64,000 nucleotides of DNA, from positions 1,488,001 through 1,552,000 of the forward strand of contig CAVVWN010000008.1 of assembly GCA_963752045.1 (NCBI GenBank). Reading direction: 5' to 3'. Origin of the DNA: DATKDF01 sp963752045 (GTDB lineage Bacteria; Acidobacteriota; Vicinamibacteria; Vicinamibacterales; SCN-69-37). Positions 51,472-60,506 of this stretch are shown here, in pieces (the stretch's first letter is position 1; every line of letters starts with the position of its first letter). Both the position numbers and the translations under genes were made by a program. A model generated the notes under the pieces. It made no database searches. It was not told the DNA's origin and was given only the letters and a program-made list of their open reading frames with translations.

Positions 51472-53604
51472 ATGGCCGCCCGATCGCACACTCTCCTCGT
51501 GACCTCGCTCACCGTGATACTTGCGGCCGGTGCCATCGCCGCCGGTCCGGCATTCTGGACCATGGCAACGTCTGGCGATTTCGTGGCCGGCCGCTCGGAT
51601 GGCGTCTTCATCAGCCGTGAGGGTGTCGTCACGCCAGGGCCACGCCTCACGAACAGGCTGCAGTCGGCGCCTCCCCAGGTGTGGGCGCTTGCCGGCGGCC
51701 CTGATGGGACGCTCTGGGCAGGAACCGGCGGTGATGGCCATGTCTTGCGCCTGCGCGCCGGCCAGACCGAAGAGACCGTGTTCGATGCCCAGGAACCCAA
51801 CGTGTTCGCCCTTGCCGTTTCCGGCACGCGGACGTTTGCGGCAACGGGTCCCGACGGGAGGGTGCACGTCATCGACGCCGACGGCAGCTCGCGTGTCTTC
51901 TTCGACCCGGCCGAGAAGTACATCTGGGCCCTCGCCGTGGACCGCGACGGGCGGCTCTGGGTCGGCGCGGGCAGTCCCGCCGTGATCTATCGTGTTGCCG
52001 CCGACGGATCGTCCGAGGCCGTCTACCGGCCGCCAGCGGCACACGTCGTCGCCCTGGCCTTCGACCTGGATGGACGCGTGCTCGCAGGCACGGATTCACC
52101 GGGACGGCTCTATCGCCTCGACGACACACTTCGCCCGTTCGTCCTGCTCGACGCGGGCCTTTCGGAACTTCGAGCCGTGACGGCGCTTGCCGACGGATTG
52201 CTCGTCGCCGCCGCTGTCGGGCGAGATGGACAGTCAACGTCGCCCGGCGAAACGACGTCGGTTGCCGTGACCGTCGCCTCGGGCGCTTCGCCCTCGCCGA
52301 CGCCGTCTGAAGAGACGTCGACGGCCGTCCAGTCGCGGGTCTTCCGGATCGCGCCCGACGGCACGTGGGAAGCGATCTGGGAAACCTCCGACCTCATTTA
52401 TGACGTGGCCGCGGCCGACGACGGTCAGGTGCTCGTCGCCACCGGCCCCGAGGGCCGCCTCTACCGCCTCGGCCCGGATCGGGCCGTATCACTTCTGACC
52501 GGTGTGGACGCCGGACAGATCACGCGCTTCTCGCGGCGTTCAGGAACGGGAGAAGTCGAGGCCTTTGCGACCGCCAACCCGGGACGAGTAATCACACTCG
52601 GTGCCGAAGCGCAGTCTCCGGCGACCTACTACTCCCCGGTCCACGACACCAGGACGGTGGCCACCTGGGGTGTGATTCGGTGGGAATCCGACGGTGCCGT
52701 CGCGCTGTCCACGCGCTCCGGCAACACGGCGAAGCCGGATGATTCGTGGAGCGACTGGAGCGCCCCGTCCACCGACTCCGACGGCGCGGCCGTCGGCAGC
52801 CCGCCGGCCCGCTTCGTGCAGTGGAGGGCCGTGCTCCAATCCGCCACCGGCCGGGCTCCGAGCCTGTCGGCTGTCACGCTCGCTTACCTCCCGCGCAACG
52901 CGAGGCCGCAGATCAGCGAGCTCACGGTCCATCCACCAGGCGTCGTCTTCCAGCGCCCGTTCTCCAACGAGGACGGCGCCATCGCGGGACTCGACGAACT
53001 GTCGGCCATTTCGCGGCGGCCACCGGGTGAAACCGGCCCGACTGCCCCTCCGCCCGGCCGGCGGATGTTCCAGCGCGGTTTGCAGACCCTGGCCTGGAGA
53101 GCGCAGGATTCCGACGGCGACCGCCTGACCTACACGCTGAGCTACCGTCGCGACGGAGAACAGACGTGGCGCGAGCTGCGCAGCGGACTGCTCGACACGA
53201 TCTTCGTCTGGGACACCACGACGGTCGCAGATGGTCGGTACGTGGTCAGGCTGAACGCATCGGACGAACTCTCGAACGCCGCCGACCAGGCGCTCATCGG
53301 CCGGCTCGAGAGCGACGCCCTCACCGTCGACAACACGCCGCCGGCTGTGACGGTCACGACGACCCGGACGGGCGAAGCGGTGCGGTTGCAGATCGAGGCG
53401 CGCGATGCGCAAAGCCCGTTACTGAAACTCGAGTACTCGGTTGGGGGCGCGCCCTGGCAGGTTGTCCACCCGACGGACGGTCTGGCAGATTCGCCGGTGG
53501 AACGTTACTCTGTCGACCTCGCGGCCGGCCAGGACCCGCGCCTGGTCATGGTTCGCGCCACCGATCGGTGGCAGAACGTCACGTCGGTTCCTGCCGTACG
53601 GTGA
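51472..53604 (+). CDS. Secreted beta-propeller-like protein with C-terminal Ig/Fn3-like region
   Basis: Unrecognised 710-residue protein with a signal peptide (about 1-25). Residues about 30-390 hold repeated blades of NHL/two-component-propeller flavour: VWALAGGPDGTLWAGTGGDG, FALAVSGTRTFAATGPDGRV, IWALAVDRDGRLWVGAGSPA, VALAFDLDGRVLAGTDSPGR. A Ser/Thr/Pro-rich insert lies near 255-285. The C-terminal 300 residues look like Fn3 or Y_Y_Y-type beta domains (DGDRLTYTLSYRRDGEQTW, KLEYSVGGAPWQVVHP). No kinase or HTH follows, unlike hybrid sensors with such propellers. Probably periplasmic or surface; co-transcribed with the S55 gene. Confidence 0.65.
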   Translation: MAARSHTLLVTSLTVILAAGAIAAGPAFWTMATSGDFVAGRSDGVFISREGVVTPGPRLTNRLQSAPPQVWALAGGPDGTLWAGTGGDGHVLRLRAGQTEETVFDAQEPNVFALAVSGTRTFAATGPDGRVHVIDADGSSRVFFDPAEKYIWALAVDRDGRLWVGAGSPAVIYRVAADGSSEAVYRPPAAHVVALAFDLDGRVLAGTDSPGRLYRLDDTLRPFVLLDAGLSELRAVTALADGLLVAAAVGRDGQSTSPGETTSVAVTVASGASPSPTPSEETSTAVQSRVFRIAPDGTWEAIWETSDLIYDVAAADDGQVLVATGPEGRLYRLGPDRAVSLLTGVDAGQITRFSRRSGTGEVEAFATANPGRVITLGAEAQSPATYYSPVHDTRTVATWGVIRWESDGAVALSTRSGNTAKPDDSWSDWSAPSTDSDGAAVGSPPARFVQWRAVLQSATGRAPSLSAVTLAYLPRNARPQISELTVHPPGVVFQRPFSNEDGAIAGLDELSAISRRPPGETGPTAPPPGRRMFQRGLQTLAWRAQDSDGDRLTYTLSYRRDGEQTWRELRSGLLDTIFVWDTTTVADGRYVVRLNASDELSNAADQALIGRLESDALTVDNTPPAVTVTTTRTGEAVRLQIEARDAQSPLLKLEYSVGGAPWQVVHPTDGLADSPVERYSVDLAAGQDPRLVMVRATDRWQNVTSVPAVR

Positions 53605-53613
53605 GCTTGCGGA

Positions 53614-53627
53614 CGCCCGTGAGGGCG
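53614..53627. terminator. Weak hairpin between convergent genes
   Basis: CGCCC-GTGA-GGGCG forms a five-base stem with a GNRA loop in the 34-base gap between the propeller-like gene and the anti-sigma gene. No T-run follows on either strand, so termination here is uncertain. Confidence 0.25.
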
Positions 53628-53638
53628 AGGGGTGACTG

Positions 53639-54373
53639 TCAGAGCCCCTTGGCGGTCACGTCCGTCGTGGCGAGCAGGCGGACCTGCTGAACCTCGACGC
53701 GCACGAGCTCCTTGCTCTGCCGCCGCAGAAACTCGTCGAGCAGCGCCTCGGTCTCGGCGCGGTGCTCGGGTCCCATCTCGGAGAGCTCGACCACGCGCCC
53801 TTTCCGCGTCATCAGCTCGGCGAGCGACGCAATGAGCTGCCGCTCTGACGGGCCGGTGAGCATGGCCTCGGTGATCACGCGCGTGCCGTTGACCGAACTG
53901 AACTGCAACACGATACCGCCGCCGCGTCCGCCCTCCTGCTCGGCGACGGCCAGCAGGGTTCCGGCAGGAGCGGACTCAAACCCGCCCGCCATCGCGCGCG
54001 ACTGGCCGAAGAACAAGGCAAAGGCCACGAGCAGCATCGTCGCCATCGCACCGAGCACGGACCCCGTGCCGACCCACAGCAGGCGACTGTCCCCGACGGC
54101 GCGCTCGATCTTCGCTCCCCAGGACACCGCCGACTCGGCTCGCACCCGCGCGACGACACTCGAGGCGAGCCCCTCGACGGGCACGGCGACGGGATCGGCC
54201 TGCGCAGCACTTCTCAGCAGGTCTCCAACACCCACGGCGGCCTCGACTTCGACTGCGCAGTCGCCGCACTTGTCCAGATGACGCGACACGCGGAGGCGAT
54301 CGGCGCCCGACAGTTCTCCATCCACGTAGAGACCGAGTAGCGGCCTCACGAATCGACAGGGTGACGGCTTCAC
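53639..54373 (-). CDS. Anti-sigma factor with zinc-finger N-terminus
   Basis: The 244-residue protein starts at a GTG (54373) overlapping the sigma-factor stop. The N-terminal zf-HC2/ZAS motif has H-x3-C-x2-C in RHLDKCGDCAVEVE (about 29-42), which clamps ECF sigma factors. A single membrane helix follows at about 100-122 (SVLGAMATMLLVAFALFF). The periplasmic domain (about 130-244) includes LLAVAEQEGGRGGGIVL and a helical, charged end (EALLDEFLRRQSKELVRVEV). Upstream codons in the same frame lie over the sigma gene and are rejected. Partner: the adjacent ECF factor. Confidence 0.8.
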   Translation of the reverse strand: MKPSPCRFVRPLLGLYVDGELSGADRLRVSRHLDKCGDCAVEVEAAVGVGDLLRSAAQADPVAVPVEGLASSVVARVRAESAVSWGAKIERAVGDSRLLWVGTGSVLGAMATMLLVAFALFFGQSRAMAGGFESAPAGTLLAVAEQEGGRGGGIVLQFSSVNGTRVITEAMLTGPSERQLIASLAELMTRKGRVVELSEMGPEHRAETEALLDEFLRRQSKELVRVEVQQVRLLATTDVTAKGL

Positions 54374-54990
54374 GGTAATACCTCTAGCGCGGCACGCAGG
54401 CCCCGCCGCGCCCTTGCAAGGCGCGACTTGACCGTGCCGACAGCAACGCCGAGGGAATCGGCAATCTCGTCGTAGCTGAGTCCGTCGATTTCCCTCAGGA
54501 CAATGACCGCTCGCTGATCGAACGGCAGTTGGTCGAGCGCAGACCAGACTCTGCGGGCTACCTCCCGCTCGCGCAGAACCTGGTCCGGGTCGCCGGACCG
54601 CCGCGTCTCGGCAATCTCGCCGTGTGCCGCGGTGTGCTCTTCGAGCGCGACCTGTTGCGACCGGTGCCGTCTGCGCCACCACCGACGCCGGTTGGCGGCC
54701 TGGTTGATCACGATGCGGTAGATCCAGGTCTTCAGAGTGGACTGTCCGCGAAACTGCCCGAGCGTGCGGAACACGCGCAGGAAGACCTCCTGCGACAGGT
54801 CCAACGCCTCCTGTTGATCGCCGAGCAGGTGCACGGCCAACTGGTACACCATGCGTTGATGGTCCGAGACGAGGCGGGTGCAGGCATCTTCACTGCCGGT
54901 AGCGCACTGCTGCACCAATACCCAGTCGGCACTGGCAGCGTCCGGCCACGACAGAGCGCGAATCGGTTTCACCGAAACCCCTGAACGCAT
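54370..54990 (-). CDS. RpoE-like ECF sigma factor
   Basis: The 206-residue sigma factor has region 2 (about 45-110: HQRMVYQLAVHLLGDQQEAL, SQEVFLRVFRTLGQFRG, KTWIYRIVINQAANRRRWW) and region 4 (about 150-200: LPFDQRAVIVLREIDGLSYD, SLGVAVGTVKSRLARARRG). The ATG at 54990 has GGGAG seven bases upstream. The promoter at 55026-55053 matches the RpoE-type consensus, suggesting the factor drives its own gene. It is coupled to an anti-sigma factor. The regulon is unknown. Confidence 0.9.
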   Translation of the reverse strand: MRSGVSVKPIRALSWPDAASADWVLVQQCATGSEDACTRLVSDHQRMVYQLAVHLLGDQQEALDLSQEVFLRVFRTLGQFRGQSTLKTWIYRIVINQAANRRRWWRRRHRSQQVALEEHTAAHGEIAETRRSGDPDQVLREREVARRVWSALDQLPFDQRAVIVLREIDGLSYDEIADSLGVAVGTVKSRLARARRGLRAALEVLP

Positions 54991-55025
54991 CGTAGCACTC
55001 CCGGTGACCGTTGGCCCGCAACAAC

Positions 55026-55053
55026 TTAGACTCCGAGGCGCGAGAACGGTTCC
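55026..55053 (-). promoter_or_regulatory. RpoE/ECF-type autoregulatory promoter
   Basis: On the minus strand GGAAC (55049-55053) precedes TCTAA (55026-55030) with 18 bases between them, the spacing and sequence of RpoE-type promoters. It gives a leader of about 28 bases and points straight at the ECF sigma gene. Strong match by eye. Confidence 0.6.
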
Positions 55054-55072
55054 CTCGGCGTAAGATCAGCCG

Positions 55073-56461
55073 ATGAGGCGGCTTATTGCCGTGCTGGGCC
55101 TGATTGGCCTCGTGGCGGCAGGAATCTGGACGATACAGCGACTCGACCGGGAACGGCAGTACCGCACGCTGCTGTCACGCGGTGAGGACGCCTTCAGGTC
55201 GGGCAATCACTACGCGGCCATCGAGGCCCTCACAGCCGCCCTGGCGTGGCGGCCCGACTCGATGGTGGCCTTCCTGCGCCGCGGCGCCGCGTACGGCGCC
55301 CTGCGCCGCGACGACGAGGCGGTCCGTGACCTCAAGGAAGCCGCGCGGCTTGCCCCCAACGCGCCGCAACCGCTCGTCGCCCTGGGCGATCTGTTCGACC
55401 AGCGCGGAAACCCGGCACAGGCAGCCGCCTGGTACGGACAAGCAGCCGACCGGCTCAAGGACGAAGACCCGGGGGTCCTTTACGCGCTGGCGATGGCGCA
55501 CTATCGCTCGGGATCCCCGGCCGAGGCGATTGGGCCGCTGGAGCGCGCCGTCGCTCGCAATGACTCTCTCGCCGAGGCGCATTACCTGCTCGGCCTGGTC
55601 TACCGGGACACGCAGAATCTCGGCGCGGCCGTCGACTCGCTCGAACAGGCGCTCGAGCGTCAGCCCTCGCTCATCCCGGCCCGCGAAGAGCTCGCCGATC
55701 TCTACAGGGTCATGGGACGTCCGGTCGACGAGATGCGCGAGCTCCAGGCACTCGCCGCGCTCGACCAGCAACAGGTGGGCCGTGTCGTGGCCATCGCCAT
55801 GGCCGAAGCGCGAGGGGGACAAGCCGGCAGCGCGCTCGGCACCCTCAACGGCGCTGCCGCCCGGGCGCCGAATGACCCGCGCGTGCAACTGGCCCTGGGC
55901 CGCGTCTATCTGGCCCGAGCCGAGCGCGCCGGCGACCCGCAGCTCGTCGCACGCGCGCTCGACGTACTCGAGTCGGCCCTCGGGGGAACCGCCCGCCGAA
56001 GCGAAGGCCTCGCGCTCTACGGCCGCGCGCTCTACGTGTCGGGCCGGCTCGACGAGGCCGAGCGCATTCTCCGCGAGGCCGTCGCGACAACGCCGGTCGA
56101 CACCGAGGCGTACGCTTTTCTTGCCGACGCGGCCGAGCAGCTGTCGCACTTTCAGGAGGCCCGCGACGCGCTCATCAATCTCGACGTGCTCGAGGGCAGC
56201 ACGGCGCAGGCCGAGGTACGGGTTCTGCGCCTCCGCCGGATCGGATTGCTCTCGCTCCGGGGCGACGATGCCCGCACCGCCGCGCGATACCTCGCCCAGG
56301 CCGCCGACCTTCGGCCTGACGATGTTCAGGTGCTCGCCCTGCTCGCCCGGGCACAATGGCTCACCGGCGCCGCCGAGGCCGCGCGCGACACGGTGGCCAG
56401 AGGCCTCGCCCTGAGCCCCGACGACGGTGACCTCCGCCTCCTCGCCCGGACGATCAGGTAG
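55073..56461 (+). CDS. Tetratricopeptide-repeat protein
   Basis: The 462-residue protein has an N-terminal membrane anchor (about 3-20: LIAVLGLIGLVAAGIWTI). The rest is TPR repeats from about 35 to 455, with typical AxxxYG/A patterns (GNHYAAIEALTAALAWRPDS, AEAHYLLGLVYRDTQNLGAA, AQWLTGAAEAARDTVARGLA). It is probably anchored in the membrane with a helical scaffold in the periplasm. There is no catalytic motif, so it should serve as an assembly or adaptor protein. It is divergent from the ECF sigma gene (82-base gap) and convergent with the sigma-54 regulator (11-base gap). Confidence 0.75.
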   Translation: MRRLIAVLGLIGLVAAGIWTIQRLDRERQYRTLLSRGEDAFRSGNHYAAIEALTAALAWRPDSMVAFLRRGAAYGALRRDDEAVRDLKEAARLAPNAPQPLVALGDLFDQRGNPAQAAAWYGQAADRLKDEDPGVLYALAMAHYRSGSPAEAIGPLERAVARNDSLAEAHYLLGLVYRDTQNLGAAVDSLEQALERQPSLIPAREELADLYRVMGRPVDEMRELQALAALDQQQVGRVVAIAMAEARGGQAGSALGTLNGAAARAPNDPRVQLALGRVYLARAERAGDPQLVARALDVLESALGGTARRSEGLALYGRALYVSGRLDEAERILREAVATTPVDTEAYAFLADAAEQLSHFQEARDALINLDVLEGSTAQAEVRVLRLRRIGLLSLRGDDARTAARYLAQAADLRPDDVQVLALLARAQWLTGAAEAARDTVARGLALSPDDGDLRLLARTIR

Positions 56462-56472
56462 CCCCGGAATCC

Positions 56473-57867
56473 TCAGGCCACTCCACTCACCTCGCCGGTC
56501 GTGTCGAGCCCGAGCCGGCGGATCGCCTTCGAGAGGCCCTGGCGCGACAATCCGAGCTCGCGAGCCGCCGCCGACCGTCGTCCGCCGTGTCGGGCGAGCG
56601 CGCCGGCCACCGCTCGGCGCTCGCACTGCCGCCGCAGGTCGTCGAGCGAGCGCCCGCCTGCCTCGGCCGGCGGTCCGCCCGACAAGTGCAGGCGGACCTC
56701 TCTCGCGCCCAGCCGCCCGCGCACAGGGGCTCTCACGGCCAGGCCAGCCATGACGTTCTGCAGTTCCCTGACATTGCCAGGCCAGCCGTGTCCGCAGAGC
56801 GCAGCCATCGCGTCGCGTGTCAGCCGCACCTGCTTGCCCACGTCCACAAGCGCCCGCCGCCAGAAGGCGGCCGCGAGCGACGGCAGATCCTCCGGCCGCT
56901 CGCGCAGCGGAGGCAGCACGATGCGCACGACCGCAAGCCGGAACAGAAGATCCTCCCGGAATCGCCCGACGTGCGCAGCCTCGGCGAGTGGCTGATTCGT
57001 GGCCGCGATGACCCGCACGTCGATCGTTCGCGCGGCGTTCTCCCCGACGCGCCGCACTTCCCGCTCCTGCAGGGCTCGCAACAGCTTGGCCTGGGCACGG
57101 ACCGACAGCTCGCTCACCTCGTCGAGGAACAGGGAGCCACCGCTGGCGTCTTCGAAGAGGCCGGCCCTCGCGGTGACCGCCCCGGTGAACGCGCCACGTG
57201 CAAACCCGAACAGCTCCGCCTCGACGAGATCGTCGGTGAGCGCCGCGCAGTTGACCGCCATGAAGCGCCGCGCGCGCCGGTCGCTCAGCCGGTGCAAGGC
57301 GCGCGCGACAAGCTCCTTGCCGGTTCCACTCTCCCCTTCGATGAGCACCGAGAAGCCGGTGCGGGCAGCCTGGCGGATGGACTCGCGCACGGCCATCATC
57401 GATGGGCTCCGCCCCATGAGCTCGGGCATGAGCGCCGACGGATCGTCGGGCGGATCGCGCAGGTCGAGCCGGGCCCGAAGAGCCGGCCCGCATAACGCGG
57501 CAAACGCCTGCACCGCATCTTCGACGGCAGCCGTGTCGCCACCACCACCGCGGCCAACGACGTGTCCGATGATCGCGCCTCCGTAACGCACGGGAGCGGC
57601 GACCTGGACCATGCCGGCCCCCTCGCCGGGCTCCCGGTCAACGTGCGGCACTTCCCGGCACAGGTCGGCCATCTCGCCCGGAGCAAGCTGCCGGTGCGGC
57701 CAGCCATCCTGCGCGACTACCCGGCCATCGCACACCGACACGACGGCCACGGCCCGGGCGCCCGCGTGCGTTCGAACCCACGAGCACGCCAGGGAGAGCG
57801 CGGCACCGTCATCCTCGGCCTCGTGCACCACCTGTAGAAGACCCGGTACGAAATGCAGGACCCGCAT
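56473..57867 (-). CDS. Sigma-54-dependent transcriptional activator (GAF-like, AAA+, Fis HTH)
   Basis: Full catalytic activator of sigma-54 polymerase. From the ATG at 57867 (464 residues, AGGAGG six bases upstream): a GAF-like sensor (about 1-130), then the AAA+ domain with Walker A EGESGTGKE (about 170), the sigma-54 loop GAFTGA (about 221), Walker B GGSLFLDEV (about 238), and a C-terminal Fis-type HTH (AARELGLSRQGLSKAIRRLG, about 432). All motifs are intact, unlike the regulator at 4000-5460. Third-position GC shows coding continues upstream of this ATG, so it is probably the C-terminal half of one 904-residue protein with the gene at 57809-59188. Confidence 0.88.
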   Translation of the reverse strand: MRVLHFVPGLLQVVHEAEDDGAALSLACSWVRTHAGARAVAVVSVCDGRVVAQDGWPHRQLAPGEMADLCREVPHVDREPGEGAGMVQVAAPVRYGGAIIGHVVGRGGGGDTAAVEDAVQAFAALCGPALRARLDLRDPPDDPSALMPELMGRSPSMMAVRESIRQAARTGFSVLIEGESGTGKELVARALHRLSDRRARRFMAVNCAALTDDLVEAELFGFARGAFTGAVTARAGLFEDASGGSLFLDEVSELSVRAQAKLLRALQEREVRRVGENAARTIDVRVIAATNQPLAEAAHVGRFREDLLFRLAVVRIVLPPLRERPEDLPSLAAAFWRRALVDVGKQVRLTRDAMAALCGHGWPGNVRELQNVMAGLAVRAPVRGRLGAREVRLHLSGGPPAEAGGRSLDDLRRQCERRAVAGALARHGGRRSAAARELGLSRQGLSKAIRRLGLDTTGEVSGVA

Positions 57868-59188
57868 GCGCTCCCTCCTCTGCCCCCATCGCATGACTCC
57901 AAGCGCGCCGCGCTCGATCAGAATCGCGTCGAATGTCCTCCACCCCCGCCGGTCTCCCAGCCTGCGCGTGGATCCACCGTGCCGCGAGGGTCCCAAGGCT
58001 ACGACGCCCATGTTGCCGAGCTCGTCGCGCACAGATCCTGCGAACCTCGGCCATGTCGCCGCGGCCGTAGGCGCTCTCACCCGCCGCCAGGTCCGTGAGG
58101 ATCTGAAGGTCCGCCGGGGCTGGACCGAGCTCCGCGACCGACTCCCCACTGTCCCCGGACGCCGATTGCCGCGCGCCACGGCCGGACAAGAGGAGCCTCA
58201 GCAGGTGAGCCCACGTCAGGCCGCGCCGATCGCCACGACGACCCGCTCGGGCGGAAGCTTCCTGCCGAGCCTGGCAGGTCTCCACGTCATGGCTCGCCCA
58301 GTCGAGCAGGCCCAGCCAGCCGGTGCGATCAACAGAATCTGGCAACTGCTCGAGCGTGGTCCGCGCCGCCTCGAACCGCCCGCGCCAGAAGGCCACTTGC
58401 GCCTCGAGCGCGGAAAGCTCGGCCGGCATCGCCGATCCCTCGAGGGCGGCTTCTGCCCTGGCGGCCCCAATCACGTCGTCAGCCGCGTCGAGGTCGGCGC
58501 GAGCGATGAAATCGCGCGCACGCGCCGCCACGATCGAGCAGAACGTCTTCTCGCCGGGACCACGGGCGTACGGCGGGGGCCGCTCGCGAGCGAGGGAGCT
58601 CCCGACGGACGCGTGCACCTCAATCAGACACAGCGCGTGCCGGCGCCGGCTCGAGCCCGAGAGCCTCCTGACCCACAACCTGCCGCATTCTGGGGAGTCG
58701 TCGTTGCACGAGAGCAGCGCGACGTGTCGCCCCCGGACCGCGCCCGCAAGGTCCGCACCGGCGGGGACTCCCGTGCGGATCGCGACGAACCCACGCGCGC
58801 GCAGGGCACGCGCCAGCCCCACGACGAGGTGGTCGCGCTCACTTTGCGACGACACCTGAAGACGGACCGAGGGCCAGGCCGTGGCCACACCATCGATGAC
58901 TTCGAGCGCGGCCCTCAGCGCCTGGATTGCCGCGCCGTCCGGCGGCTCGAGCCACGGCAGGTCGGCGGTCGCTTCGAACCAACACGTCGCGCCAAGCCGC
59001 TCGAAGTCGACGAGCGTGCCGGCGTGTGGCCGCGGCGCCATCAGCGCGGATTCGAGCCGCTTGGCCCGGTCGGTCCAGTCTGCGACGCCCTCATGCACGA
59101 CCAGACGCGCCGGCCAGCGGCCAGCCAGATCGAACCAGGCCCCGGAGGCCATCGGCACGAACCGGTCGCCGATGATGCGGCTCGACAC
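57809..59188 (-). CDS. TPR-like sensory N-terminal part of the sigma-54 regulator (split by frameshift)
   Basis: As written this is a 459-codon frame from a GTG at 59188, with no recognised family. The middle (about 225-370) has TPR-like helices (LSALEAQVAFWRGRFEAARTTLEQL). After about codon 415 the third-position GC collapses and the good coding pattern moves one frame over at a run of five C at 57943-57947. Removing one base there fuses it to the GAF-AAA-HTH protein ending at 56473, 904 residues in all. Its upstream partner gene is aroC on the opposite strand. As a sensory module it could detect ligand or partner protein. Confidence 0.6.
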   Translation of the reverse strand: MSSRIIGDRFVPMASGAWFDLAGRWPARLVVHEGVADWTDRAKRLESALMAPRPHAGTLVDFERLGATCWFEATADLPWLEPPDGAAIQALRAALEVIDGVATAWPSVRLQVSSQSERDHLVVGLARALRARGFVAIRTGVPAGADLAGAVRGRHVALLSCNDDSPECGRLWVRRLSGSSRRRHALCLIEVHASVGSSLARERPPPYARGPGEKTFCSIVAARARDFIARADLDAADDVIGAARAEAALEGSAMPAELSALEAQVAFWRGRFEAARTTLEQLPDSVDRTGWLGLLDWASHDVETCQARQEASARAGRRGDRRGLTWAHLLRLLLSGRGARQSASGDSGESVAELGPAPADLQILTDLAAGESAYGRGDMAEVRRICARRARQHGRRSLGTLAARWIHAQAGRPAGVEDIRRDSDRARRAWSHAMGAEEGAHAGPAFRTGSSTGGARGRG

Positions 59189-59271
59189 GCGGCTCTTCCG
59201 TGCAAGATCGACGCCGCGAAGATCGGCTCGCGTTCGACGCCCGCACGCCGAAGTGGTTGCAGAAAGTTCGA

Positions 59272-59277
59272 TAGAAT
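59272..59277 (+). promoter_or_regulatory. Possible -10 box for a near-leaderless aroC transcript
   Basis: TAGAAT ends nine bases before the aroC ATG at 59287, and no Shine-Dalgarno sequence is present. No clear -35 is seen. This repeats the geometry of the hspR promoter. Confidence 0.3.
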
Positions 59278-59286
59278 GGCGCCCCG

Positions 59287-60506
59287 ATGCTCCGATTTCT
59301 TACGGCCGGCGAGTCGCACGGACAGGCACTCGTTGTCATTGTCGAAGGCGTCCCGGCCGGCCTCCCGATCGACGCACAGACCATCGGTGCGGATCTCGCA
59401 CGCAGGCAACTGGGCTACGGTCGTGGCCGCCGGATGGCCATCGAGCGGGACGAGGCCACGCTCGTGTCCGGCGTGCGCCACGGCGAGATCCATCGGCAGC
59501 CCGATCGCGATGCTCATCGCCAACCGCGACTGGCCGAGCTGGGAACACACCATGCGCGTCGAGCGCGAGTCGGACGACGCGCTCGGCGGTGCGCGCCGGC
59601 CCCCGGTGACCCGGCCACAGACCGGGCCACGCGGATCTGTCGGCCGGTCTGAAATACGGCCGCCGCGATCTGCGCGACGTGCTGGAACGCGCGAGCGCGC
59701 GCGAAACGGCTGCGCGCGTGGCCGCCGGCGCCGTGGCACGCGCGCTGATCGGCCGTTACGGCGTCGAGGTGGCCAGCCATGTCACGGGCATCGGCGGCGT
59801 CGAGGTCGCCTCGCCGCTCGACATCCCGTTCTCACACGTCCGGTCGATTCCTCCGGACGACGACCTGCGATGCGTGGATCCGGGCAAGGCCACGGCCATG
59901 CGCGCGGCGATCGACCACGCCAGGACGGCCGGCGATACCGTCGGCGGGACGTTCGAAGTCATCGCGCACGCCGTTCCTCCCGGTCTCGGGAGCCACGTTC
60001 ACTGGGATCGGAAGCTCGACGGCCGGCTGGCGCAGGCCGTCATGTCCATTCCGGCGATCAAGGCCGTTGGCTTCGGTTGCGCTGCCGAGGTCGGGCAGCT
60101 GCCAGGCTCGCGCGTCCATGATGAGATCGTCCGAGCCGAGGGCGCGCCCACCGGGACGCTGCCCGGCCTCTCGAGGCCGACCAATCGGGCGGGCGGCCTC
60201 GAAGGTGGCGTGACGAACGGCGAAGACGTCCGCCTGACCGCCTGGATGAAGCCGATCTCGACGCTCATGCGGCCCCTGCGATCGGTCGATCTCGAGACGC
60301 TCGAGGCTTCCGATGCGGGCATCGAGCGCAGTGACGTCTGTGCGGTGCCGGCGGCAGCCGTCGTAGGCGAGGCGATGACGTGCCTCGTGCTGGCCGATGC
60401 CTGGCTCGAGCGATTCGGGGGCGACAACATCGCCGAGATCGACGATGCGGTACGACACGCAGCGGCGCGGATCGCCTCCCGGCTCACGCCGAAAGGGCCG
60501 TCCTGA
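59287..60506 (+). CDS. aroC: Chorismate synthase (two frameshifts)
   Basis: FMN-dependent last step of the shikimate pathway, EPSP to chorismate. The N-terminus MLRFLTAGESHGQALVVIVEG is shown by its core LTAGESHGQAL (about 5-15), then LARRQLGYGRGRRM. Removing one base near 59492 restores ETIGSPIAMLIANRDW, and one near 59622 restores GHADLSAGLKYGRRDLRDVLERAS. The third frame then continues ETAARVAAGAVARALIGRYG to LPGLSRPTNRAGGLEGGVTNGED-type core TNRAGGLEGGVTNG and ends at 60506. The corrected length is about 405 residues, normal. It overlaps def by one base. Confidence 0.92.

Noticed and set aside
55175..57493. 772-codon minus-strand open frame
   Set aside because: Antisense to the TPR gene and out of frame over the sigma-54 activator. 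Composition is Arg/Gly/Ala-rich with no motif.
57611..60121. 836-codon plus-strand open frame
   Set aside because: Runs antisense to the sigma-54 regulator and then through aroC in a second frame. High-GC genes produce such long shadow frames. Only the short aroC part between the two frameshifts is real.
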